Positions 46,560 to 56,379 of a DNA stretch of 64,000 nt are shown here, piece by piece. The DNA is taken from the NCBI GenBank assembly GCA_037576215.1, contig JBANDB010000006.1, positions 5,704,001 to 5,768,000 of the forward strand. Reading direction: 5' to 3'. A program made the translations under genes and the position numbers. Below the pieces are notes generated by a model that searched no databases, was not told the origin of the DNA, and saw nothing but the letters and a program-made list of their open reading frames with translations. Positions within the stretch are counted from its first letter, which is position 1; each line of letters opens with the position of its first letter. Origin of the DNA: Armillaria gallica (taxonomy: Eukaryota > Basidiomycota > Agaricomycetes > Agaricales > Physalacriaceae).

Positions 46560-48780
46560 GACGAGGGCTCGGTAAGCTTTGGTTTCCCTTGTTACGAAAT
46601 TAACCCACGCTCATCAAAAGGTTTCATAGCAAACACGGTCTGGGGGGAGTATTGGTGCATTGAGGGAATGACAATAGGCGCAGAAAAGTGTGTAGACATC
46701 GTGTTCGTAACCCCCTGGGGATCGTGCTTCTCTCACGACCGGTTCTACCATCGATGTCTTTGGAAGAGGGCTTGATTTAGAATAAAGGCGAGCCCTTCTC
46801 GTATTTCCTAGAAAGAAAATACCTATGTGAGCAGAGTGTCAGCTCGAGCCAAGAAGACAAGCAGACACGAAATGTACCATAGTTATCTCTCCCATACAAT
46901 AAGACGGGGTCGTGTTCACCAATGCTGATCGATGCCTTCGAAACGTCGGCGAGGTAGAGCGCTTCGTTGGGAGCATGCTCGTCCGAGCTGACGGAGGTTT
47001 AGATACCTATCGACTGGTTGATGGTGGTGCAGAACCAAATACGAGCGATAAACTTCATGTCTTCGTATGCAGATCTGGTACAACCACCGCTCGCATGGAG
47101 TTTGTGTCTCGCCATCATAGCTATGCTGCAAGCTGACAAGAGGCTCGTCTCCCCATCCGTACGAAACAGGACCTTGCGACGACAGGACACCATTGAAAGG
47201 AGGGGCGATTGCCTGGAGATCGAGCCACGTAGAACAAGCCTCGGATTTCCTATCTGTCGAACTCACCAGCCCACGGCCCTTTCCCTTCTTCCGACCAGTG
47301 CGAGCCACGCTTTGACACAGATGGTGATCCCCCATATCTCAACGATTACGGTGGTGAGAACATGGTAACGATTCCGACGTTCGCGCATTCGAAGGGATGG
47401 GATATCAAGAGATTGCAGAGGTGACGCTATCGAATGGAGTCCTGTCTTGGCTATGAATGCGCGCCTCGGAGTTCGTAAGTTGAATGTGACAAGTTGTAAA
47501 ATGGCGGGATATGGATGGTAATCTGGGAGAGTTAAGATCCTTCGACATGGCTACCCCCGAGCCTGGTAGAACGACACGTCAGGTCTCGAAACGAAGGCAA
47601 ACAAAATACGCACTACAAGTCTCTTCACAGCAAAAAACCACTTTGCCTTCATATCTGCGGCGTATTCTTGGACGACGTCTCTTCAAAACGGTGGGTATGC
47701 GAAGATGGGGTGGCAAACGATCGGAGGTTTGTACGCGCATAGTATCTGGTAGGAGGTGAAGATGCGAGCTCAATACAGGGCATCCCGCTGGCACCGTGCC
47801 ATTCGAGCACCGGGAGCATCTCTGACGTCGACGTCGATCGCTGGAGCAAATGAGTCCAGCAGCTGACGACGGCATGGATTGGTGGAAGACAGAGTTCGTC
47901 CTTGTAGGGCCGCGGTCTGGATGTGTGAACGCAGGTGAACGGGAATAGGTCTTTAGGTTTTCAGTAAGATATCGACGAGGAAAGAATAGAAAGCTTGCAA
48001 CACCACAATGTGGAGAAGCAGATCACCACAGTCGTCTCAGGCATCTAACGTTACACGGCATCCAAAACAGGTGTATGGGTTGATGCCGAAGCAGAAACGT
48101 CGGTCCTCAATGTCGATTGTCCAGGCCGGCCAGGCTCTGCCGATTGTTTTCTCCGAGGCTCATTATGTGAGCTGGATTGATAGTCGTCATGATGCAGGGA
48201 ACTAGGTGACAGAGGACAATGGGACTGGGCGAGGCTGACGGAGAGAGTGAGAGAGAGCACATGATGTTCGACAGGAGGAAAAGAGGCACCATCCGTCTCC
48301 GTTATTGATAACCTTCTGAATCCTTCGCCGTCGCCAAGTACCCCGCATGGTCGTCGGCAGGTATTGCTTGTCGCCGTTAGATGAACAAAGTGGACGTCAC
48401 CATTGCAGTAGCGATTCTGTCGCATAATGAGAACACAAAGAAGGAAATCAAGAAAGGACGCACGATTCCTACGCAGTTCTGATTCGCCCAGGAGTGAACG
48501 TGTATGAATACAAAACCACCCGCGTTCAGCCGCCCTCGCCATCGCCTCGAATTCCCGCAAAATATTGTCGAATTTGGTCCACGAATTCTCTAGTGGCTTC
48601 TTCGCCGGAGAAAGTATGGAGCAGGACGCGACACAAATGTCGGTTTCATTCAAGTGGTGGTTGTAGGTGGTCAAGTGACGGAGCGTGGGGAAACTTGCCT
48701 CGCCCCCATCAGATTCATATCACAGCCTCGTGCTTCTTCCACTCGTACACTCACCATCGACCGTACATAGTAGTAACAAA
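46560..48780. other. Flank of TatD E and promoter side of the NLR
   Basis: 47335-47405 resembles 27062-27130. 47560-48010 is copy 2 of the dispersed repeat at 35560. No gene could be supported; the minus-strand frame at 46916-47335 has no family resemblance. The last few hundred bases would hold the NLR promoter. Confidence 0.45.
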
Positions 48781-48781
48781 A

Positions 48782-51700
48782 ATGCAAACATCGTCTCAAC
48801 CTCTTACTCAGTCTCCAAGTACGGCGGCGCCGAATCGATCTGTGATCCTTGCGCCTCCGAATCTGGCTCCTGATGACACGGATTGGATTTCAACTGCCAG
48901 TCTCACTTTCAAGGTGCTTGCCGGTGCAGGCGAACTGGATCGCACGGGCATCGCAAAGGCAATTGCAAATATTGCTCTCCCGATCCTGGAGCTGGCGCAG
49001 GTGCAAATCTATGCTGCTTTACCACAATATTGCATACCAAAAGGCTCATGTCATTCAGGCTAATAAGAAAGCTCGTGATGAGGTCAAGGACACTATCAAG
49101 TACCTCGACGAGATGCTCCACTCTGTCTCTGATGAGATCAAGTTACTTCAGGATGGCAGATCCCCAATGGATGCTTCAACTCGCCCGCTGATGCATCTAC
49201 AGCAAATTGGCGACGAATTTGTCAGGTCCGTCTCTCCTTCTGGTCTTGTTAAGAGTACGAGGACTGATTTCTGCCATCATCAGTCACCTCGAGGTTTTGA
49301 AGGATGATTTGAACAAGATTTATGGGAGGACTGGGTTCCGGGCGACGATAAAGAGACAATTACAGAGTAAGGCTATCCTGGATCGTATTGATTGGCACAA
49401 GGTGTATGTCAGGGAGGCTCGAGACAAGTTTGTTGTATGTTTTTACTGCTGATTCATGAGAGAGACATATTAATCTTTTTCAAGACAACTGCTGTTTTCT
49501 CTGTGATTGGGCAGGTTAAAGAGCTTGATGCAAAGGTTACTGTCATCCATGATCATCTGGTAAATATTCTTATCAATGTTACATCATTATATGCTGATAT
49601 TCTCATAGATGGGTTCTTCTAGGATTCAACCTGTCAAGTATGTCTCTGTATATTCTCTAAAGTATAATAGTTCTCATGATAGTCTACTGATCAGTAGCAT
49701 TACACTCTCTGCTATTCCACCACCATCTCCATCTGTATTCATGGGTAGAGATGGTTTAGTTGAAGAGGGCATAGCCAATCTTCTTACCAACTCTTCTCAA
49801 TCCATTATCATTATGGGGTTTGGAGGCATGGGCAAAACATGTCTAGCCTTGAAGATACTGAATGATGCAGCTGTACAAGCTAAATATGAGACTCATATAT
49901 ACTTCATTCCTTGTGATGAAGTCTGCAGTGTTGAGTTTACTATGGAGATTCTGTTGCAGACTGTTATAAAGCTGATGCAGCTAGAATTAACTAGTGATCC
50001 AGTGAAACAGCTGTACATTATATCCAAACCAACAATTCTGGTTTTTGATAACTTTGAGACTCTTTGGGATAATAGCAAAAATCAACATATTATTCAAAGA
50101 ATTTTGGGGCAGTTGAATTCTATGAAACAGATTACTTTGGTGATTACAATGAGAGGAACTGATGCCCCATTTGATGTTGTTGATTGGTTAAAACTACCAG
50201 ATAATGGTCTATCATCATTAGATGAGTCTATATCATTGGACCTCTTTAGTACTATCTCAAAATATGCTATTGATGAAAAAGCAGCCAAGGAATTAATACA
50301 AGAGTTAGATGGATGGCCATTAGCTATTATGTTGATGGCCTGCCAAGTAAAAAATCTTACTTCAGAGGAACTTCTTAGGAGCTGGCATATAGAGAAAACT
50401 TCATTGTTGAAAAAACATGGAGCTCAAGCTCATTGATTATCAAGTGTTGATATTTCAATTAAAATAACTCTTCAATCATCAGCACTTTCATCAGATCCAA
50501 ATATATTAAAGCTGCTAAGTGTAATGTGCCATTTGCCTAATGGTATTCCAACATGGAACAATGTAATACACAAAATGCTACCAAGAGTTCCTGAACAAAC
50601 TTTGATTATGTTAACATTATTACAATCTGGAATTATATATAAAGATAACAAAGAAGGGGTGAGATTACTATCACCTGTTCAGGAATATCTTAAGAAACAT
50701 TTTCTGGAACCAGATACAGATTTAAAAAAGCAAATTTGTCTTTTCTATGTTGATAAAATAAACAATAAGAGTCTTGGATATACAGATTCAGCAGATAAGA
50801 CAAAATTTGATGTTTTACATTCTAAAAATATAGAATGGATATTGTATAGACTTTTAGAGAATGATATCAGTGAAAATAATTTGACAACAATTTATGACTT
50901 TTGTTATTTTCAATATCAAATCTGGGATTCAGACGGACTATTGAAAAATTTAATATCTGTAGCAAAACAGAAAAATATGCAGAATATATATGCATTGGCA
51001 TTGCTTTTATTAAGCAAAAGATGTTTTTTAATTAATCAACATAAGTTAGCACAAAAATATGTATATGAAGCTATGCAAATATTTGAAGACATTGATGACT
51101 CCCTTAGAACAGCACAGTGCTTGCAAAGCCTGGGAAATATTTTGCAAGTGACAAATCAATACTCAGAAGCCACTATCAAGCTGGAGAAGGCCATGCAGAT
51201 GTTTGAAGACATCAATAACTCTCATGGAGTAGCACAATGCTTGCAAAGTCTAGGAAATATTTTGCAAATGACAAATCAATACTCAGAAGCGACTATCAAG
51301 CTGGAAAAGGCCATGCAGATGTTTGAAGACATTGATAACTCTTATGGAGTAGCACAGTGCTTGCAAAGTCTGGAAGACATTTTGCAAATGATAAATCAAT
51401 ACTCAGAAGCTACTATCAAGCTGGAGAAGGCTATGCAGATGTTTGAAGATATTGATGACACTCTTGAAGCAGCACAGTGCCTGCAAAGTCTGGGAGATAT
51501 TTTACGAATGACAGATCAATACTTAAAAGGGACTATCAAGCTGGAGAAAGTCATGCAGATGTTTGAAGATATTGATGACACTCTTGGAGCAGCACAGTGC
51601 TTGCAAAGTCTGGGAGATATTTTGTGAATGACAAATCAATACTCAAAAGCCACTATCAAGCTGGAGAAAGCCATGCAGATGTTTGAAGATATTGATAACT

Positions 51701-52686
51701 TTTGTGGAGTAGCACAGTGCTTGCAAAGTCTGGGAAATATTTTGCAAATGATAGATCAATACTTAGAAGCCACTATCAAGCTGGAGATAGCCATGCAGAT
51801 GTTTGAAAATATTAATGACACTCTTGGAGCAGCACAGTGCTTGCAAAGTCTGGGAAATATTTTGCAAATGACAAATCAATACTCAGAAGCTACTATTAAA
51901 CTGAAGAAAGCCATGCAGATGTTTAAAGATATTGATGACACTCTTGGAGCAGCACAGTGCTTGCAAAGTCTGGGAGATAATTTGCAAATGACAAATCAAT
52001 ACTCAGAAGCAACCATTAAGCTGGAGAAGGCCATGCAGATGTTTGAAGACATTAATAACTCTCATGGAGTAGCACAGTGCTTGCTTTGTCTGGGAAATAT
52101 TTTGCAAATGACAGATCAATCCTCAGAAGCTACTATTAAGCTGAAGAAGGCCATACAGATGTTTGAAGACATTGATAACTCTCGTGGAGTAGCACAGTGC
52201 TTGCAAAGTCTGGGAAATATTTTGCAAATGACAAATCAATACTCAGAAGCTACTATTAAACTGAAGAAAGCTATGTAGATGTTTGAAGATATTGATAACT
52301 CTCTTAGAGCAGCACAGTGCTTGCAAAGTCTGGGAGATATTTTGCAAATGACAAATCAATACTCAGAAGCAACTATTAAGCTGAAGAAGGCCATGCAGAT
52401 GTTTGAAGACATTGATAACTTTTGTGGAGTAGTACAGTGCTTGCGAAGTCTGGAAAATATTTTGCAAATGACAGATCAATACTCAGAAGCTACTATCAAG
52501 CTGAAGAAGGCCATACAGATGTTTGAAGACATTGATAATTCTCATGGAGTAGCACAGTGTTTGCAAAGTCTGAGAGATATTTTGCAAAGGACAGACCAAT
52601 ACTCAGAAGCTACTATCAAGCTGGAGAAGGCTATGCAGATGTTTGAAGATATTGATGACTCTTTTAGAGCAGCACAGTGCTTGTAA
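48782..52686 (+). pseudogene. NLR-type STAND protein: helical N-terminus, NB-ARC/NACHT, TPRs; interrupted
   Basis: Proposed exons: 48782-49000, 49044-49225, 49284-49434, 49485-49559, 49609-49637 and 49695 onward. The helical N-terminus (about 200 residues) is in the place of the cell-death or adaptor domain of fungal NLRs. The ATPase has Walker A GFGGMGKT (near 49820), Walker B ILVFDNFETLWD (near 50040), a sensor-like TMRGTDAP, and a GWPLAI motif, all typical of fungal NB-ARC. A winged-helix-like part and about fourteen 40-residue TPRs follow. One frame continues throughout but is stopped at 50434-50436 (TGA), 51625-51627 (TGA), 52276-52278 (TAG) and 52684-52686 (TAA). Family members act as self/non-self sensors; function here is inferred. 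It may be a pseudogene, or stops may be edited or assembly errors. Confidence 0.85.
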
Positions 52687-52700
52687 AGTCTAGGAAATAT
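51049..52700 (+). repeat. 120-bp tandem TPR-coding units in the NLR
   Basis: About fourteen units of exactly 120 bp with the core IKLEKAMQMFEDI, AQCLQSLGNILQ and QYSEAT. Variation concentrates after MFEDI (for example DNSHG, DDTLG, DNFCG) and around ILQMT. An isolated extra piece lies at 53591-53690. Confidence 0.9.
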
Positions 52701-52714
52701 TTTGTGAATGATAG

Positions 52715-53590
52715 ATGAAAGGTGCTGTACACCTATATAGATGCCAAATGCTACACACAAAACACTAGATAAACACTTAGTAATTGCGGTTTGAAGGGAG
52801 GTAAATTATACCAGATTATGACACTTTGTACTGTAGTTTACAAGTTCCAGATTGCAATGAATATGATTTTATATAAAAGACATATTGTGATTTCACTCTA
52901 AGCTCAAATGTATTACTGAACACAAACTTAAACTGATACAGAATAACTGCCTGGTGCAGGTTCTAAACTGTTTCTTGAGATTGTCTTTCTGTTATAGCTT
53001 ATACTGTTTGCTTTCTTGACTGTTCTTGCACACACAAAGTAACTAGGTTACAATAATTCTATTCTAGATGAGTCTATGACTTGAAGCTCTTAACCAATAA
53101 AACCCCTACTATTCATCTGGTAGTGTTCCAGGGGTCAGAAACCTGATTCCCCACTAGGTACATATCCTGTATTTATATTGTCCTACTGGTACACTATTGC
53201 CAATCTTTTGCTACTGACTAAGATGCTTGCTGACCCAGCCTGATGAAGATAAACTCTTTGCCTGGCAGATATTAGCTCATTGACAGCTACTAGGTTGATT
53301 GATTGTACTAGATCAACACCAGGTGATCGGATAACTTCTGCTGGAATGCCAGGTGATTACACTATGTGAGTCACATAGCCTGAACTCTTAGTCTACTAGG
53401 TAGAATACCTGATTTTCTATCCAAGTGTTAGAACAGCTCATTTCAAAGCTATTAGATGTAACTTTTGATCTTACAATATGTTACTTTCTTTTTGTATTTT
53501 ATGGATTGGTACAATATAGACTCATTATATTGCTCAAATATGTTAAATTACATATATTTTTAAAGGGTATACACCTGGCAGGCATATCAC
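52715..53590. other. About 0.88-kb insert that splits the TPR array
   Basis: TPR-coding sequence stops near 52714 and resumes at 53591. Both edges carry a similar inverted motif (GGTGCTGTACACC left, GGTATACACC right), which could be the ends of a mobile element, but no clear terminal repeat or target duplication is visible and no coding frame is present. Confidence 0.4.
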
Positions 53591-53690
53591 AGATCAATAC
53601 TTAGAAGCCACTATCAAGCTGGAGAAGGTCATGCAGGTGTTTGAAGACATTGGTGACTCTCTTGAAGTAGCACACTGCTTAGAAATTATT
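53591..53690 (+). pseudogene. Detached TPR unit of the NLR
   Basis: Encodes DQYLEATIKLEKVMQVFED followed by GDSLEVAHCLEII, one TPR unit in the sense of the array but cut off from it. It ends in a stop and AT-rich DNA, so it is probably the original 3' end of the gene. Confidence 0.75.
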
Positions 53691-53932
53691 AGATACTGTC
53701 AAAATCATATAGACTGACTGTTTATATTATGTACTTTGTAGATAATGTATAGTATCAATGTATATAATTTTTGATAAAATACTTATTATACTATCTTATT
53801 TAAATCAATTTGAATGCCACCCATTTCAGAGAGGTCATTTATATTTAGAAAATGACCTCTTGTCATATATTTCATAAAGTCTATTCTAAAACATTTAAAA
53901 GATCAATATGCTCATATTGTATTAAGATATGA

Positions 53933-54197
53933 CACTGTATGATGGCTTTGATATGTGAGGCTAAAATATTGAAATTGAAAGTTATTTATTTTTAGCTAGT
54001 TTTAGCTTAAAATATCAAAGAAATATGTATAATATCTTTTCTATATTTGTAAAAATCACTTCAAAACTGGATAAAATCACAAATATGGAAAAGATATTGT
54101 GCATATCTCTTTGATATTTTAAGCTAAAAACTGGCTAAAAATAAATATTTTTCAATATCAATATTTCAGCCTTACATATCAAAGCCATCATGCAGTG
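53933..54197. mobile_element. CACTG foldback MITE 1
   Basis: 265 bp, almost entirely a palindrome: left arm CACTGTATGATGGCTTTGAT, right arm the complement of CACTGCATGATGGCTTTGAT, extending more than 110 bp each. TGA flanks both ends (53930-53932 and 54198-54200), a perfect 3-bp target duplication. No CG in it. CACTA-type ends; no coding capacity. Confidence 0.88.
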
Positions 54198-54450
54198 TGA
54201 TTACTATGCTATATCTTGTCTATGTTTACTTTGATTAGACTACAATTATTTCAATTTTACAGCATAGAATTTATTTTAAATTTTTTAATAACATTATTAT
54301 TACCCACTTGGGTGGGTTTCAAGCAGACTTAGAACTTTATTCAGTTTAGGATCAGTATAAGACAGTTTCCAAATGAACTTAAAAATTAGTTTTGACATAT
54401 GATAGGATTACTTCAGCATAGACCAGTCTGCTTGGAGATTATTCAAGTGG

Positions 54451-54713
54451 CACTGCATGGAGAATCTAAAATTTTAGCTTAAAATATTGAATTCTATAAC
54501 TATTAATTTTTTCCAACATCTAAGCTGAAATATTAAAAGATTATTTTGAATATTATTTCAATATTCTTGTTTATTGAAAAAATATTAGAAATTTGCCAAA
54601 CATCACAATTATATTGAAAATATTATCTCAATATTTTAATCTAATATATAGCAAAAATAAATAGTTATAAAATTCAATATTTTAAGCTAAAATTTTGGAT
54701 TCTCCATGCAGTG
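54451..54713. mobile_element. CACTG foldback MITE 2
   Basis: 263 bp, starting CACTGCATGGAGAATCTAAA and ending with the complement. TGG flanks both ends (54448-54450 and 54714-54716). Same terminal CACTGCATG as MITE 1 and a shared subterminal TTTTAGCTTAAAATAT motif, but different inner sequence, so a sister family. Confidence 0.88.
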
Positions 54714-55130
54714 TGGGCAATAATAACAATGTTGAAAGAGAAAGTATGAAAATATTCTAGACTTGAAAGGCTGACTACTAGCAAGCCATGACATATATGA
54801 GTTCATGTATTTAGACCATAGATAGACCAGCATCGGGAAATACTGATGGCAAAGAAAATGACTGTATATCAGTGACTTCATTCCTTACATATATAGTTTC
54901 CTTTCATATTACTACATTCCTCAAGTAAAACATTTAGATAGTTTTTTGTGTATAGGTTTGTAAGATAGCATTTAAGTGTGTGATTCCAATACTGAAACTG
55001 AGAAACCTATAGGTCTCTGTGGATCAATTATATATAGACAAGTGAAACTAATGTATTATAAATTGTATAATTGATGAATATTAAATATACTGAAAGATGT
55101 GTTAGTATCACATCTTTCACTTGACATATA

Positions 55131-55693
55131 CAGTCGACTCCCTTTTAACCCATAGTGTTCAGTGGACCCTCAGAGCTATGGGTTATTGGAGAGTATGGGA
55201 TACAAGAGTGTCACATGTAACGTAGAATTTTTCGACCTCGTTTTTTTCTTCAAATTCTTGTCCCATATCTAGATGTATCAGACCCTTGTAAGAGGGAACC
55301 TGAGAAAACCTGCATTGATGCTTGTTTTCGACTAAATTTATGGTCTGGCAGGTGCGGCTACAGAGGATGGCAGTATCTGGTAATCTCCAGTGCTAAATTC
55401 TCCCTTATTCTTTGATATATGGGGTATAGATCTCTTGGCACAGACCCTTATTGAGTTCACCATTGTCACAGTTACTTAAAAGTGACAATCTTTAGCCAAA
55501 AATTTGCCCGGGCCGACACAATCTATGGGTTATGAGAGCGGATTTTCTCATGAAAAGGTATGGGGTATTGGGTATGGGAGAGGTATGAGTTACGGTACCC
55601 ATTTACCTGCGAACGGAATTGATGGAACCAAAAATCTATGGGGTATTGGGAGTTATGGGTTTGGAGAGGTATGGGTTAAGAGGGAGTCGACTG
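55131..55693. mobile_element. Pogo/Tc1-mariner-type MITE
   Basis: 563 bp with 25-bp inverted ends (CAGTCGACTCCCT..TTAACCCATA) and TA on both sides (55129-55130 and 55694-55695). Further TATGGG motifs repeat inside both arms. The CAGT start with TA target fits pogo-like elements. A 71-codon frame inside is not a transposase. Confidence 0.88.
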
Positions 55694-55948
55694 TAAACAG
55701 AAATCATTCTGAGCTTTGATGCAGATTTACCTGCTGATTGACAGGCCTTTCAAAATATTGCACTATGCTGCAGGGACTTGTTGTACCTCAGCTATGAAGT
55801 CTTATTTAAGAAGATAACATACTGGTGGCTAGAGCTGTTTGGTCCTCAATTTACTAATGGTGCTAGATACAATGTCAAAGAGAAAAATCTCACTGTTTAG
55901 TAGCATCCCATTAATAGTTTATATCATTTTTTGGCATGACACATCAAT

Positions 55949-56367
55949 CACTGCTGGGGCCGGTAGATTTTTAGCACAGGAAAAGGAGATCTGAAAATGT
56001 TGTGACTTTTCTGGACATTTTTGTACGAGTAAAATGGATTCTGTAAAATTAGAAGGAAAAGTAGCTCTTTTTGGTCATGTTTTAGGACAAGTAGACGAAC
56101 ATCTTTTTAGGACATTTTCCGGATAGGAAGAGGGACAATAAAAGAAATCTTTTCTCAACTGTGTTGTATCTACAAATAGAAGTGCGTTTACGGCTTGCAA
56201 AAGAGTAGCTTTTAACAACCAATTTTGAACTTGAAAAAAGAAGGACTATAAAATTCATTGAAAAAGAAAACCTTTTTCGTCATATTGTCCTTACATAAAA
56301 ACCAGAAATTTGCAGGTAAGGAAAAGGTAATGTAAAAGAAGTCATTTTCATTTAGGTTTACAAGCAG
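55949..56367. mobile_element. Diverged CACTGCTG element
   Basis: Starts CACTGCTGGGGCCGG and shares internal sequence (TGAAAATGTTGTGAC) with the element at 33131. The right end, near AAGCAGTA, is degraded and no target duplication is clear, so the end is approximate. Confidence 0.5.
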
Positions 56368-56379
56368 TAAAAGACATCG

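Larger units (their letters stand above)
49435..55128. other. AT-rich, CpG-depleted block
   Basis: From 49422 to 50933 I find no CG dinucleotide by eye, and only about four to 52700, against about 31 in the preceding 640 bp of the same gene. The edge coincides with the donor of the third intron. TG and CA are common. The state continues through the noncoding DNA behind the gene and through both CACTG foldback elements, but not through the pogo-like element at 55131, which has many CGs. Confidence 0.85.

Noticed and set aside
48494..48781. Earlier ATG for the NLR at 48494
   Set aside because: The added residues have no match in the TPR-only relative, whose similarity starts at the MQTSSQ-type start.
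9273..52700. Regular 120-bp repeats as possible CRISPR-like arrays
   Set aside because: The whole unit is conserved and codes for TPRs; there are no unique spacers, and the host is a fungus.
53100..53180. Possible tRNA-like or SINE-like sequence with GGTCAGAAACCTGATTCCCC
   Set aside because: No cloverleaf can be drawn and A/B boxes are not both present.
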